Under the pieces are notes generated by a model that worked only from the letters and a program-made list of their open reading frames with translations, searched no databases and was not told the DNA's origin. This document shows, piece by piece, positions 18,458-27,873 of a stretch of DNA of 64,000 nt; within the stretch, counting starts at the first letter, position 1, and every line of letters starts with the position of its first letter. The translations under genes and the position numbers were made by a program. The stretch is taken from assembly GCF_002879855.1 (NCBI RefSeq), contig NZ_PNYB01000012.1:62001-126000 (forward strand). The letters run 5' to 3'. Source of the DNA: Trinickia soli (GTDB lineage: Bacteria > Pseudomonadota > Gammaproteobacteria > Burkholderiales > Burkholderiaceae).

Positions 18458-19405
18458 TCAGGCCGGCGACATTGGATAACTGTCCTCGACCCCTCTCGTC
18501 CAATGTTCGAGCAGCAAATCTTTCAGTAAGGGCAAGGTCTGACTCAGCAGCGGTCCCTGCGGACGCTGCGCGGACGTCGCGACCCAGAGCGTCGTTTCCA
18601 GGCTCGGTTGACGGATGGGGCGTACTTCGAACTCTTGTGCGTGTCCGCTCGAATGGACTGCATTGAGCGACAGGACCGCGTGGACCCCTTCGTCCCGAAC
18701 GAGGGCCAGAATTGCCTGGATGCTTTCCACTTCCACGGCAATGCGCGGCTTTAGCGACGCTTGCGCCATCGTCGCTTCCAGCAGCATACGAATGGAGTGG
18801 GGCCGGCTTGGCATCACGAGTGAGCGCTGGGCGACCTCCGCGAGACCGATCGCACCTTTGCCCGAGTCGCCGTTTGCGGCGGCAGGGTCAGTACGGCGGG
18901 AGACCAGATAAAGCTGCTCGGTAAGCACGGGCGCTAACTCGACCGCCGAAGAAGTCGGGACGGTATAGACCACCGCGCAGTCGGCGCGACTGATTGTCAG
19001 CCACTCGAGCACATAGCTGGAGAGCCCCTCCAGGACGCATAGCGTCGCCTTCGGGAAACGGTCACGAAACGCTCTGACCAGCGGAGTCGTCAGGGTCAGG
19101 CTCACGCTCGGCGGCAACGCCACGACGATCCGTCCCGTTAAGGCGCCTCGGCCTTGCTCCATGTCCAGTTGCGCGCGTTCGATTTGCGCCAGCACGCTAC
19201 GGCCGTGTTCCAGGAAACGCCTGCCGGCTTCAGTCAGCGTCACGCCTCGACCGTTGCGTTCCAGAAGAACCTGACGGAACTCCACCTCCAATGCTCGTAC
19301 CTGCCGGCTGAGCACGGGTTGCGCGATGGAAAGGAAATTCGACGCCCGCGTGAAGCTTCCAAGCTCCGCGACGTGAACGAAGGATTCGAGCTGCCGAAGT
19401 TCCAT
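18458..19405 (-). CDS. LysR-type regulator divergent from the protocatechuate 4,5-cleavage operon
   Basis: About 315 residues: an N-terminal winged HTH (MELRQLESFVHVAELGSFTRAS, with the recognition region LSIAQPVLSRQVRALE) and a C-terminal periplasmic-binding-like co-inducer domain. Position and divergence suggest it controls the downstream galD-ligJKIABC operon, like PmdR in Comamonas. I chose the ATG at 19405 because AGGAG lies six bases upstream; the ATG at 19411 abuts that AGGAG. It is clearly related to the LysR at 26897: both share the VALPPS/GLPPS string after the linker helix and a SADCAVVY/KLDCSVVY segment. A dyad operator lies 26 bp upstream of the start. Confidence 0.88.
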   Translation of the reverse strand: MELRQLESFVHVAELGSFTRASNFLSIAQPVLSRQVRALEVEFRQVLLERNGRGVTLTEAGRRFLEHGRSVLAQIERAQLDMEQGRGALTGRIVVALPPSVSLTLTTPLVRAFRDRFPKATLCVLEGLSSYVLEWLTISRADCAVVYTVPTSSAVELAPVLTEQLYLVSRRTDPAAANGDSGKGAIGLAEVAQRSLVMPSRPHSIRMLLEATMAQASLKPRIAVEVESIQAILALVRDEGVHAVLSLNAVHSSGHAQEFEVRPIRQPSLETTLWVATSAQRPQGPLLSQTLPLLKDLLLEHWTRGVEDSYPMSPA

Positions 19406-19430
19406 GATCATCTCCTGAGTTGCATAAAAC

Positions 19431-19445
19431 GCATATCTACTATGC
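19431..19445. promoter_or_regulatory. LysR-type dyad operator, site 1
   Basis: GCATATCTACTATGC is an exact GCATA-N5-TATGC dyad in the 113-bp region between the divergent LysR and galD genes. Eleven of its fifteen bases match the dyad upstream of the Rieske operon at 27874-27888 in the same orientation. It lies about 75 bp upstream of galD, in the usual LysR recognition-site position. Confidence 0.6.
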
Positions 19446-19518
19446 TGGATATGTCATTGCAGAATGGCAGAAAACATAAAAAAATACAAGCACATCACGG
19501 AGCGAGGTCGACTCAGCC

Positions 19519-20628
19519 ATGCAGCACGCCATACCTTGTTTGTTCATGCGCGGCGGCACGTCGCGCGGCCCCTTTTTCAACGCAGCCGATCTTCCGGCGG
19601 ACGTGGCTGCCCGGGATCGCGTGCTGCTCAATGTGATGGGATCGCCCGATCGGCGCCAGATCGACGGAATGGGGGGAGCGCATCCGCTCACGAGCAAGGT
19701 TGGGATCGTGAGCCGCAGCAGCCGGCCCGATATCGACCTGGAGTTTCTGTTCGCACAACTGCAACCCGACAGCGCCACGGTCGATACGACACCCAACTGC
19801 GGCAACATGCTCGCGGCGGTCGTGCCATTCGCGTTGGAAACCGGCCTCGTCCTGCCACAGGGAGACGTGACGACGTTGCGAGTCCTGACGCGCAATACGG
19901 GCATGGCGTGCGATATCAGCGTGCAAACGCCGGATGGGCGGGTGGTGTACGACGGGGATGCACGTATTGACGGGGTGCCCGGCACGGCGGCTCCCATCTC
20001 CATCAACTTCCTGGATACCGCCGGTTCCGTGTGTTCGGGACTGCTGCCGACCGGTCAGGTCCGCGATCGCGTGGAACTCGATTCGACGTTGACGATTGAG
20101 GTGACCTGTATCGACAACGGCATGCCGATGGTGCTGCTGCGTGCGGACGCGGTCGGCCGCACCGGACAGGAGTCGGTCGCGGATCTGAATGCCGATTCCG
20201 AATTGAAAGCGACGCTCGAAACGCTTCGTTTGCGCTGCGGCGAATTGATGGGTCTCGGCGATGTCACGTCCAAGACCTACCCGAAGATGTGCCTGATTGC
20301 GGCCCCTGTCGCTGGGGGCAGTGTGGCGACGCGCTGTTTCATCCCACACGTTTGCCATGACGCGATCGGCGTGCTGGCCGCGGTGACTGTCGCTACCGCC
20401 TGCGTACTCGAGGGCAGCATCGCCGACGGTTTGGCATCCGTCCCTGCGGGCACGCGCAAGCAAATTTCCGTCGAGCATCCGTCAGGCGAATTCAGCGTCG
20501 AACTCGAAACGGATCCTGTCAATCCTCAGACCGTGCAGCGAGCCGCATTGCTGCGCACCGCGCGATTGATCATGCGCGGTGAGGTCATGGTGAGTCCCTT
20601 CGCATGGAATGGAGAAGGTGCAACATGA
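19519..20628 (+). CDS. galD: 4-oxalomesaconate tautomerase
   Basis: A 369-residue PrpF/GalD-family protein of the diaminopimelate epimerase-like fold. It interconverts tautomers of 4-oxalomesaconate, the product of 2-pyrone-4,6-dicarboxylate hydrolysis, feeding the hydratase. Family strings: PCLFMRGGTSRGPFF at the start, IDGMGGAHPLTSKVGIV, DTTPNCGNMLAAVVPFA with the candidate catalytic cysteine, and TYPKMCLIAAP. It is the first gene of the operon, corresponding to pmdU of Comamonas. Its stop overlaps the next start by 4 bp (ATGA), so translation is probably coupled. Confidence 0.92.
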   Translation: MQHAIPCLFMRGGTSRGPFFNAADLPADVAARDRVLLNVMGSPDRRQIDGMGGAHPLTSKVGIVSRSSRPDIDLEFLFAQLQPDSATVDTTPNCGNMLAAVVPFALETGLVLPQGDVTTLRVLTRNTGMACDISVQTPDGRVVYDGDARIDGVPGTAAPISINFLDTAGSVCSGLLPTGQVRDRVELDSTLTIEVTCIDNGMPMVLLRADAVGRTGQESVADLNADSELKATLETLRLRCGELMGLGDVTSKTYPKMCLIAAPVAGGSVATRCFIPHVCHDAIGVLAAVTVATACVLEGSIADGLASVPAGTRKQISVEHPSGEFSVELETDPVNPQTVQRAALLRTARLIMRGEVMVSPFAWNGEGAT

Positions 20629-21653
20629 TCATTGATTGCCACGGCCACTACACCACGGCGCCGAAGGCGCTGGAAGAGTGGCGCAACCGCCAGATAGCCG
20701 CGTTGACAGATCCGGCGCAACAACCGAGCGCAACGGATCTGAGGATCAGCGACGACGAGTTGCGCGAATCGATTGCTACCAATCAGCTCAAGAAAATGCG
20801 AGAGCGCGGTAGCGATCTGACGATTTTCTCTCCACGTGCCAGCTTCATGGCGCATCACATCGGAACATTCGAGACCAGCGCGACATGGGCCGGTATCTGC
20901 AACGAGCTTTGTTATCGGGTCTCGCAACTGTTTCCCGATAACTTCATCGGCGCAGCGATGCTACCGCAGTCCCCGGGTGTCGATCCGAGCAGCTGCATTC
21001 CGGAATTGGAGCGCTGCGTGAAGGAGTACGGATTCGTAGGCATCAACCTGAACCCGGACCCTTCGGGCGGTCATTGGACTTCCCCGCCGCTGTCAGATCG
21101 TTACTGGTATCCGATTTACGAAAAGATGGTCGAATTCGGGATTCCTGCAATGGTCCATGTTTCGACCAGTTGCAATGCGTGCTTCCATACCACGGGCGCT
21201 CATTACCTGAACGCGGATACGACGGCATTCATGCAATGCCTGACCTCCGATCTGTTCAAGGATTTTCCCGAATTGAAGTTCGTGATCCCACACGGCGGCG
21301 GCGCCGTGCCCTACCACTGGGGCCGTTTCCGGGGACTTGCACAGGAACTGAAGAAGCCGTTGCTCGAAGAGCACCTGCTCAACAACATCTTCTTCGATAC
21401 CTGCGTCTATCACCAGCCGGGCATCGACCTGCTCACCAAGGTGATACCGGTGGACAACATTCTGTTTGCGAGCGAAATGATCGGCGCGGTACGTGGTGTC
21501 GATCCACAGACCGGATTCTATTTCGACGACACGCTACGGTATGTCGAGGCCTCGTCCACTCTGTCGGCCGAGGACCGGCACAAGATTTACGAAGGCAACG
21601 CCCGGCGGGTTTATCCGCGCCTGGATGCCACTCTGAAGAGGAAGGGACAATGA
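20625..21653 (+). CDS. ligJ: 4-oxalomesaconate hydratase
   Basis: A 342-residue amidohydrolase-superfamily enzyme that hydrates 4-oxalomesaconate to 4-carboxy-4-hydroxy-2-oxoadipate in protocatechuate 4,5-cleavage. It closely follows Sphingomonad Lig[11 protein letters not shown] with the metal Hx[52 protein letters not shown] and [14 protein letters not shown]. The start at 20625 overlaps the galD stop and matches the family N-terminus; an upstream in-frame start would add seven foreign residues. The stop overlaps ligK by 4 bp. It corresponds to pmdE. Confidence 0.94.
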   Translation: MIIDCHGHYTTAPKALEEWRNRQIAALTDPAQQPSATDLRISDDELRESIATNQLKKMRERGSDLTIFSPRASFMAHHIGTFETSATWAGICNELCYRVSQLFPDNFIGAAMLPQSPGVDPSSCIPELERCVKEYGFVGINLNPDPSGGHWTSPPLSDRYWYPIYEKMVEFGIPAMVHVSTSCNACFHTTGAHYLNADTTAFMQCLTSDLFKDFPELKFVIPHGGGAVPYHWGRFRGLAQELKKPLLEEHLLNNIFFDTCVYHQPGIDLLTKVIPVDNILFASEMIGAVRGVDPQTGFYFDDTLRYVEASSTLSAEDRHKIYEGNARRVYPRLDATLKRKGQ

Positions 21654-22360
21654 GCACTCCGATCCATGCCGACCTTGCCAGCCAGCTTGGCATTGTCAAA
21701 CGCAATATCACGCGCGCCGATGACGCGGTAGTAAAGCAACTTTCGGGATTCGGCGTGGCGACCGTTCACGAATCCATGGGCCGCATGGGGTTGATGAAGA
21801 ACTATATGCGGCCGATCTACGCTGGCGCATACGCGTGCGGCACAGCAGTGACCGTGCTACTGCATCCGGGCGATAACTGGATGATGCATGTCGTAGCCGA
21901 GCAGATTCGGCCCGGGGACATTGTCGTCGCCGCGGTTACGGCCGATACGACCGACGGGTTTTTCGGCGATTTGTTGGCGACCAGCTTTAAGGCACGCGGA
22001 GCGGTGGGTCTTGTGATCGACGCGGGATGCCGCGATGTCAAGGACCTCACGGCCATGACGTTTCCGGTGTTCTCAAAAGCGGTTAGCGCGAAAGGCACGG
22101 TCAAAGCGACGGTCGGCTCCGTGAACATTCCCGTGGTATGCGCCGGCGCATTGGTCAATCCCGGCGACATTGTGATCGCCGACGACGATGGCGTTGTCGT
22201 TGTCCCTATCACACTTGCACAGCAAGTCGCCGACGCGGCGCGTACGCGCGAAGCCAACGAAGCGCAGAAGCGGAAGAAACTCGCGGCGGGCGAACTTGGA
22301 CTGGATATGTACGCGATGCGCGCGCCGCTCGAGCGCGCCGGGCTGAAGTATATCGACTGA
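21650..22360 (+). CDS. ligK: 4-carboxy-4-hydroxy-2-oxoadipate aldolase / oxaloacetate decarboxylase
   Basis: A 236-residue class II (divalent-metal) aldolase of the RraA-like HMG/CHA family. It splits 4-carboxy-4-hydroxy-2-oxoadipate into pyruvate and oxaloacetate, the last step of the pathway. Family strings: [18 protein letters not shown], the [19 protein letters not shown] segment, [12 protein letters not shown]-type metal and substrate loop (here [13 protein letters not shown]) and [28 protein letters not shown] precedes the ATG at 21650, which overlaps the ligJ stop. It corresponds to pmdF. Confidence 0.94.
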   Translation: MSTPIHADLASQLGIVKRNITRADDAVVKQLSGFGVATVHESMGRMGLMKNYMRPIYAGAYACGTAVTVLLHPGDNWMMHVVAEQIRPGDIVVAAVTADTTDGFFGDLLATSFKARGAVGLVIDAGCRDVKDLTAMTFPVFSKAVSAKGTVKATVGSVNIPVVCAGALVNPGDIVIADDDGVVVVPITLAQQVADAARTREANEAQKRKKLAAGELGLDMYAMRAPLERAGLKYID

Positions 22361-22466
22361 GTTCGATCGCCACGACGATATACACCACTTTGCCGCACCG
22401 AACTATCGAAGTTTGAAATGGCGGTGAGGTGGTGTGGCCGATAACCTGAATGGGTGCAAACACGTC

Positions 22467-23381
22467 ATGTCCACGCATTTCACAAAGACTCCCGGTTGGT
22501 TGGATTGGTACCGGGGTCCTTCACGACCCGTTTTTCAATTGCCGCCCGGCGCAGTGGATGCCCATTGTCATGTCTTCGGGCCTGGCGAGCGCTTTCCTTA
22601 TGCGGCGGAGCGCAAGTACACGCCCTGCGACGCCAGCAAGGAGCAACTGTTTGCGCTCCGAGATCATCTGGGCTTCGCACGCAATGTGATCGTGCAGGCT
22701 ACTTGCCACGGCGCGGACAATCGCGCGTTGGTCGATGCCTGCCTTGGATCGCAAGGCAGGGCGCGTGGCGTTGCCACCGTGAAACGCGGCGTAAGCGATG
22801 AGCAACTGCGCGAATTGCATGCGGCGGGAATACGTGGCGTGCGATTCAATTTCGTCAGGCGGTTAGTCGACTTTACCCCGAGGGAAGAACTCCTCGAAAT
22901 TGCAAACCGCATTGCCGAACTCAACTGGCATGTCGTCGTTTATTTCGAGGCGGCCGATTTACCCGAGCTTTGGGATTTCTTCACAGATTTGCCGACGATT
23001 GTAGTGATCGACCACATGGGGCGTCCGGATGTCTCGCAGAGTCCGGACGGTGACGAGTTCGAGTTGCTTGTGCGTTTGATGCGCGAGCATCCTAACGTGT
23101 GGTCAAAGGTGAGCTGTCCCGAACGGCTTTCCGTATCGGGGAACCCAGCGCTGGATGGCGAACGGGAGGCGTACAGCGATGTAGTGCCGTTCGCGCGGCG
23201 CTTGGTGGAAACATTTCCCGATCGGGTGCTTTGGGGTACCGATTGGCCTCATCCGAATTTAAAAAACCATATGCCGGACGACGGCCTACTGGTGGATTTC
23301 ATTCCGCGCATCGCAACGACGGCCGAGCTCCGGCAAAAGCTGCTGGTCGATAATCCGATGCGCTTGTACTGGGGGGAATGA
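22467..23381 (+). CDS. ligI: 2-pyrone-4,6-dicarboxylate hydrolase
   Basis: About 304 residues, an amidohydrolase-superfamily lactonase (COG3618) that opens 2-pyrone-4,6-dicarboxylate to 4-oxalomesaconate. Sphingomonad LigI is recognisable throughout: PPGAVDAHCHVFGPGERFPY with the HxH, ALRDHLGFARNVIVQATCHG, GVRFNFVRRLVDF, VVIDHMGRPD, WGTDWPHPN with the active-site Asp, and DNPMRLYWGE at the C-terminus. The ATG at 22467 is preferred; a GTG at 22434, with a GAGGTG upstream, would add eleven residues and cannot be excluded. A gap of about 100 bp from ligK is the largest in the operon. It corresponds to pmdD. Confidence 0.92.
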   Translation: MSTHFTKTPGWLDWYRGPSRPVFQLPPGAVDAHCHVFGPGERFPYAAERKYTPCDASKEQLFALRDHLGFARNVIVQATCHGADNRALVDACLGSQGRARGVATVKRGVSDEQLRELHAAGIRGVRFNFVRRLVDFTPREELLEIANRIAELNWHVVVYFEAADLPELWDFFTDLPTIVVIDHMGRPDVSQSPDGDEFELLVRLMREHPNVWSKVSCPERLSVSGNPALDGEREAYSDVVPFARRLVETFPDRVLWGTDWPHPNLKNHMPDDGLLVDFIPRIATTAELRQKLLVDNPMRLYWGE

Positions 23382-23788
23382 TGAACGCCCCTGCAACGCG
23401 CGCCTATCGCCAAATCCCGGGAACCTATGTTTTCGACGGGGAGCATTGTCGGAAAGGATACGCGCTCAACATGTTCTGCAAGTCGCTCGACCTGGATAGC
23501 AATCGGGTGGCGTTTCGCGCAGATTCCCCGGGCTATCTCCAACGGTTCAACCTGACCGATGACCAGCGCCGTGCTGTGGTCGACCGCGACTGGCTTGCTA
23601 TGTTGCGGCTGGGCGGGAACATCTATTACACGTTCAAGCTCGCGATTTTCGACGGCTTAACCATGCAGCACGTGGGCGCTGCCATGTCGGCTGACGGAAT
23701 GTCCGTCGATGAATTTCGCGCCATGATGGTTGCCGGAGGTCGGCCGGTGGACGGCAACCGCAGTATCGAGGAGTGGTCCCATGGCTAG
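23378..23788 (+). CDS. ligA: Protocatechuate 4,5-dioxygenase alpha subunit
   Basis: 136 residues, the small subunit of the type II extradiol dioxygenase that cleaves protocatechuate to 4-carboxy-2-hydroxymuconate 6-semialdehyde. Family strings: IPGTYVFDGEHCRKGYALNMFCKSL, the RDWLAMLRLGGNIYYTFKLA segment that caps the active site, and GMSVDEFRAMMVAGGRPVDGN. Two adjacent ATGs (23378 and 23381) are possible; the first overlaps the ligI stop. It ends inside the ligB start (8-bp overlap). It corresponds to pmdA. Confidence 0.95.
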   Translation: MMNAPATRAYRQIPGTYVFDGEHCRKGYALNMFCKSLDLDSNRVAFRADSPGYLQRFNLTDDQRRAVVDRDWLAMLRLGGNIYYTFKLAIFDGLTMQHVGAAMSADGMSVDEFRAMMVAGGRPVDGNRSIEEWSHG

Positions 23789-24623
23789 GCTCGTCGGAGG
23801 TGTCGCTACCTCGCATGTGCCATCGATTGGCGCCGCTATCGATCACGGCAAAACGCAGGAACCCTATTGGAAGCCCCTATTCGATGGGGTGATGGCTGCA
23901 CGCGAATGGATCGGTAAGGTCAGGCCCGATGTCGTCATCGTCATCTATAACGATCATGCGTCGCGATTTGGGCTGGATATGACACCCACCTTCGCGATCG
24001 GTGTGGCTGACGAGTTCCCCCCGCACGACGAAGGATACGGCCCCCGGCCTGTACCGGTATGTCAAGGCGACCCGGCATTGGCATGGCATCTGGCCGAATC
24101 GCTGATACTGAACGACGAATTCGACATGACGATGGTCGGCGAGATGACGGTCGATCACGGCCTTACTGTGCCGTTGTCGCTGATGTTCGGTCAGCCGGAT
24201 CAGTGGCCATGCCGCGTCATCCCCCTGTGCGTCAATGTGATCCAGTATCCGCAGCCGACCGCGAAGCGTTGCCTGAGGCTCGGACGCGCGCTCCGGCGGG
24301 CCATCGATTCATACGGGCCCGACATCAAGGTCGCGGTTTTTGGCACAGGCGGTATGTCGCATCAACTGCAAGGAGAACGCGCCGGGTTGATCAACGCGCC
24401 TTATGACAGGCAATGGCTCGATCGCATGGCACACGACCCGCTGTCGCTCGCGCAAATCGGGCATGAGGAACTCTTGCGCGAGGCAGGATCGGAGGGGCTC
24501 GAGATCATCATGTGGCTCATCATGCGAGGCGCATTGAATGAAGCCGTGCGTGAGATTCATCGCTTCTACCACGTGCCCGCATCGAACACAGCTTATGGCC
24601 TGTTGGTATTGGAGGACGCGTGA
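23781..24623 (+). CDS. ligB: Protocatechuate 4,5-dioxygenase beta subunit
   Basis: 280 residues, the catalytic subunit with non-heme Fe(II). The start MARLVGGVATSHVPSIG carries the first iron-ligand histidine. VIVIYNDHASRFGLD holds the second region, GEMTVDHGLTVPLSL the conserved base histidine, and VFGTGGMSHQLQGERAG a further active-site stretch; LIMRGAL precedes the C-terminal EIHRFYHVPASNTAYGLLVLE. The ATG at 23781 matches family starts and overlaps ligA. The stop overlaps the GTG start of ligC by 4 bp. It corresponds to pmdB. Confidence 0.95.
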   Translation: MARLVGGVATSHVPSIGAAIDHGKTQEPYWKPLFDGVMAAREWIGKVRPDVVIVIYNDHASRFGLDMTPTFAIGVADEFPPHDEGYGPRPVPVCQGDPALAWHLAESLILNDEFDMTMVGEMTVDHGLTVPLSLMFGQPDQWPCRVIPLCVNVIQYPQPTAKRCLRLGRALRRAIDSYGPDIKVAVFGTGGMSHQLQGERAGLINAPYDRQWLDRMAHDPLSLAQIGHEELLREAGSEGLEIIMWLIMRGALNEAVREIHRFYHVPASNTAYGLLVLEDA

Positions 24624-25573
24624 GCCCCGCACTGAAGGTTGCATTGGTCGGTGCGGGGGCATTTGGCATCCAACATCTCGACGCGATTGCCGGCTTGGAG
24701 GAGGCGGTGGTCGTGTCGCTCGTGGACAGCGATCTGCACAAGGCGCGTGAGGTTGCGGCGCGCTATGGGATTGCACAGGCCAGCTCCGGGCTGTACGAAG
24801 CGTTGGCACAGCCCGAGATAGAAGCGGTGATTCTATGCACACCCACCCCTGCACACGCGGAGCAGGCTATCGCGTGCTTGCAGGCGGGCAAGCACGTGAT
24901 GGTCGAGATTCCGTTGGCCGACTCCCTCAGTGACGCCGAAACAGTGGCGCTATGGCAGCACCGCACGGGACTGATTGCGATGTGCGGGCATACGCGACGT
25001 TTCAATCGCGGACACGAGTGGATGCGCACTCGAATAAGCACCGGGCAGTTTTCGTTGAGGCAGCTCGATGTGCAAACCTATTTTCTGCGCCGCACGAACA
25101 TGAATGCGCTGGGTCAGCCTCGCGATTGGGTCGACCATCTGTTGTGGCATCACGCGGCTCACACGATCGATTTGTTCCTATATCAAACCGGGGAGGAATT
25201 GATTGCGGCGAACGTGCTGCAGGGGCCGGTCCATCCGACGCTGGGCATCGCCCTTGACATGTCGATTCAACTGAAGAGTCGAAGCGGTGCTTTATGCACG
25301 CTATCGCTCAGTTTCAACAACGCCGGGCCGCTCGGCTCGACGTTTCGGTACATCGGCGACGGAGCGACCTATATCGCACGCTACGACGAGTTGATGGACG
25401 GTATGGGCACAGCCGTTCAAGCCGATTCCTCCGATATCAAATCAAGCGGCGTCGCGCGGCAAGACGCCGAATTTTTCGCCGCGATTCGCGACTGCCGCGA
25501 GCCGAACGCAAGCGTGGCTAGCGTGCTCCCTTGTTACGGGGTGTTGGATCGACTCGCACGACAACCGGGCTGA
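24620..25573 (+). CDS. ligC: 4-carboxy-2-hydroxymuconate-6-semialdehyde dehydrogenase
   Basis: A 317-residue Gfo/Idh/MocA-family NADP-linked dehydrogenase that oxidises the ring-cleavage hemiacetal to 2-pyrone-4,6-dicarboxylate. The N-terminal Rossmann motif is VALVGAGAFGIQHLDAI. LCTPTPAHAEQAIACLQAGKHVMVEIPLADS is the conserved dinucleotide and linker region. MCGHTRRFNRGHEW and DWVDHLLWHHAAHTIDLF carry the substrate-side histidines. The start is GTG at 24620, overlapping the ligB stop in a GTGA. It is the last enzyme gene of the operon and corresponds to pmdC. Confidence 0.93.
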   Translation: MSPALKVALVGAGAFGIQHLDAIAGLEEAVVVSLVDSDLHKAREVAARYGIAQASSGLYEALAQPEIEAVILCTPTPAHAEQAIACLQAGKHVMVEIPLADSLSDAETVALWQHRTGLIAMCGHTRRFNRGHEWMRTRISTGQFSLRQLDVQTYFLRRTNMNALGQPRDWVDHLLWHHAAHTIDLFLYQTGEELIAANVLQGPVHPTLGIALDMSIQLKSRSGALCTLSLSFNNAGPLGSTFRYIGDGATYIARYDELMDGMGTAVQADSSDIKSSGVARQDAEFFAAIRDCREPNASVASVLPCYGVLDRLARQPG

Positions 25574-25672
25574 ACGCCCGGCTGTGGCAAACGTATCGGC
25601 GGCCCACGCCCCAGGGCCGCAAGTCACACAAACATAAAAAATCAACTATTTCCCATATAAAGGATTGGAGAC

Positions 25673-26842
25673 ATGAAAACCATTCTGACTGCGACGTTAG
25701 TCGCGGCTTCAGTGCTGACTTCCGTTCATGCACGCGCACAGGGTACCGTAACGCTCTATGGAATTATCGATACCGGCGTGGATTGGGAAAGTCAGTCGGC
25801 AAGGGCACCCGGTCAAACCAGCGTATCGGGTTCGGCGATTCGCATGACCTCGCTCTCGGGCGCGCTACCGTCGCGATGGGGATTGCACGGAAAGGAATCC
25901 CTGGGCTCGGGCGTGAACGCCATTTTTGAACTGGAGAGCGGTTTTGCGCCGAATTCGGGCGCACTTCAGAATGGCAATCGCCTCTTCGGGCGGTCCGCTT
26001 GGGTAGGACTCGAGACACCCTACGGCACGATTCGCGCGGGACGTCAGATCAACATGACATACGTTGCGTTGATGAAGTCGACGGTGTTGGGTCCGGCGCT
26101 CTATTCGTTGGCGGCGCTGGACCCTTACCTGCCCAATAGCCGGTCCGATAACACGATAAGTTACTTCGTGAACTTTCACCATTTCGTTGCTGGCGCCACT
26201 TACAGCACAGGCCGCGATGGGGCAAGCAGCCCGGGAACGGCGGCGGTGAACGGCGGAGCCGCGTTCAATCCGGGAGCAACGAATTGCCCGGGCAATGTGG
26301 GGGGAAGCTCAACAGCGTGCCGGCAGATTACGGCGTTGGCCGGCTATTGGGGACCGGAGCTGGGCTTGCAGTTCGTCTATGACCAGTTGCGCGGGGGACC
26401 GGGCTTGTTGCCCGGGAGTGTCTCTTACGACCCGTCGATGCCGCTGGTGCTCTCGAACTCCGGTCAAACCACGACACGATATATGGTGAGTGGATATTTC
26501 CAACTGGGCAAATTTGCCTTGCGTGGCGGCGCCATCCATCGTATGACGACGGCGGCGACAAAATATCAGACCAATATTTTCTTCGGCGGCGCGTCGTACA
26601 TGCTGAGACCCGATATCGAGCTTGACGGCGAAGTGTCCAGAATCACCACGACGGATCAAAAGAACGCCAACTACTACGTGATGCGTGCGACCTATCTGTT
26701 GTCTAAACGAACCTCCCTCTACACGATGCTTGGTTTTATGCAAAACAATAGCCGCGCATCCTATTCGGTTGGCGCCGGCAACTTTACGGTGCCGAACGCG
26801 AAACAGATCGGTGTGTTGCTCGGTATGCAACATCGCTTTTGA
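25673..26842 (+). CDS. Gram-negative general porin
   Basis: A 389-residue outer-membrane trimeric porin of the beta-proteobacterial type. The signal peptide ends at ARAQ-G (about residue 23), and the mature start GTVTLYGIIDTGVDW is characteristic. PLSRWGLHGKESLGSG-type loop (here LPSRWGLHGKESLGSG), GSGVNAIFELESGF, LFGRSAWVGLETPYGTIRAGRQ and the C-terminal GMQHRF all fit. It is 99 bp downstream of ligC on the same strand and may share the operon or have its own AT-rich promoter. A role in uptake of the aromatic acid is inferred from context. Confidence 0.9.
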   Translation: MKTILTATLVAASVLTSVHARAQGTVTLYGIIDTGVDWESQSARAPGQTSVSGSAIRMTSLSGALPSRWGLHGKESLGSGVNAIFELESGFAPNSGALQNGNRLFGRSAWVGLETPYGTIRAGRQINMTYVALMKSTVLGPALYSLAALDPYLPNSRSDNTISYFVNFHHFVAGATYSTGRDGASSPGTAAVNGGAAFNPGATNCPGNVGGSSTACRQITALAGYWGPELGLQFVYDQLRGGPGLLPGSVSYDPSMPLVLSNSGQTTTRYMVSGYFQLGKFALRGGAIHRMTTAATKYQTNIFFGGASYMLRPDIELDGEVSRITTTDQKNANYYVMRATYLLSKRTSLYTMLGFMQNNSRASYSVGAGNFTVPNAKQIGVLLGMQHRF

Positions 26843-26896
26843 GAATGTTCGCCGGCCCAGCGCACGGCGAATCGGGCGGGCCAGCGGCGCGACGAC

Positions 26897-27838
26897 CTAT
26901 GCGTCGATGGCTTCCTCGACTTCTTTATGAAATTGGGCGAGCTTCTGACGAACGACGTCTCGAACCAATGCCGTCCCCTGCGCAATCAGCACGTCGTTCG
27001 ATGCGCGCGCCGGCGTCACCACCGAGAGGCTGCATCGTAGTGCGGGTTTGCGTATGCGATGCAGTCGCAACGTCGGGTCCCCGATGCAGGGATGCACTCC
27101 GCTCAATGGAATGACCGAGCACCCGTAGCCTTTGCGCACCAGGTCCAGGATCGCCGTGAGATTCTCGATTTCATGCACGACTTGCGGCTTCAACCCGAGC
27201 GCCGCCATCGCGCTCGCCAGTGTCGCATGCACGGCATTGACGGTGCCGGCAGTCACCAGCGGAAGCGTAGCGACGTCGGCGAGTGTGAGTGAACGCGGGA
27301 GTGCTTTTCCTGCGCGCCGTGTCGCAGCGCTCGCGACGAGATACAACTCCTCGTCGGCCAGCAAACGCAATTCCACGACATCGCTCGGCGGTTGATTGTA
27401 GACCACCGAGCAGTCGAGCTTGCCTGTGCCCACGAGCTCGACCAGATTGGCAGACAAGCCGTCAACGGTGCGCAGTGTGACTTCGGGCAACCGCTCGTGG
27501 AACGCATCGATAAGCGGGACAACGACCGTGCGCGCGAGACTGGGGGGCAATCCCAACACCAGGTTCCCCTGTGCAGGCCCCGTGCTGCCCCTCACCGCGC
27601 GTTCGGCAAGCGCAATCTGGCGCAGGATCAATGGGACGTGATCAAGCAGACGTTGACCCGCATCGGTCAGGACGAGTCCGCGGCCGGTACGCCTGAACAG
27701 TTCCGTACCAAGCTCTGCTTCGAGCTGCCCGACCTGCCGGCTCAGCGCGGCTTGTGTCAAGCCAAGGACGCTGGCGGCACGCGTCAGATTGCCGATTTCC
27801 GCGATACGCGAGAAGTGCTGGAGCTGCTTGATTTCCAT
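26897..27838 (-). CDS. LysR-type regulator divergent from the Rieske oxygenase operon
   Basis: 313 residues with an N-terminal HTH (MEIKQLQHFSRIAEIGNLTRAASVLGLTQAALSRQVGQLE) and a co-inducer-binding C-terminal domain. It is a paralogue of the LysR at 18458: both have a LPPSLA/LPPSVS linker and the KLDCSVVY/RADCAVVY segment, and they resemble the Nac/CynR-like branch. It likely controls the Rieske, reductase, FadL and dehydrogenase genes on the other side. A dyad matching the one upstream of galD lies 36 bp from its start. It is convergent with the porin gene. Confidence 0.87.
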   Translation of the reverse strand: MEIKQLQHFSRIAEIGNLTRAASVLGLTQAALSRQVGQLEAELGTELFRRTGRGLVLTDAGQRLLDHVPLILRQIALAERAVRGSTGPAQGNLVLGLPPSLARTVVVPLIDAFHERLPEVTLRTVDGLSANLVELVGTGKLDCSVVYNQPPSDVVELRLLADEELYLVASAATRRAGKALPRSLTLADVATLPLVTAGTVNAVHATLASAMAALGLKPQVVHEIENLTAILDLVRKGYGCSVIPLSGVHPCIGDPTLRLHRIRKPALRCSLSVVTPARASNDVLIAQGTALVRDVVRQKLAQFHKEVEEAIDA

Positions 27839-27873
27839 GTCCCATGCCCATAGTCCGAACGCTTGTACAGATT

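Noticed and set aside
18303-18503. 66-codon minus-strand frame upstream of the DUF2957 gene
   Set aside because: It overlaps the LysR 3' end and has no ribosome-binding site or recognisable sequence.
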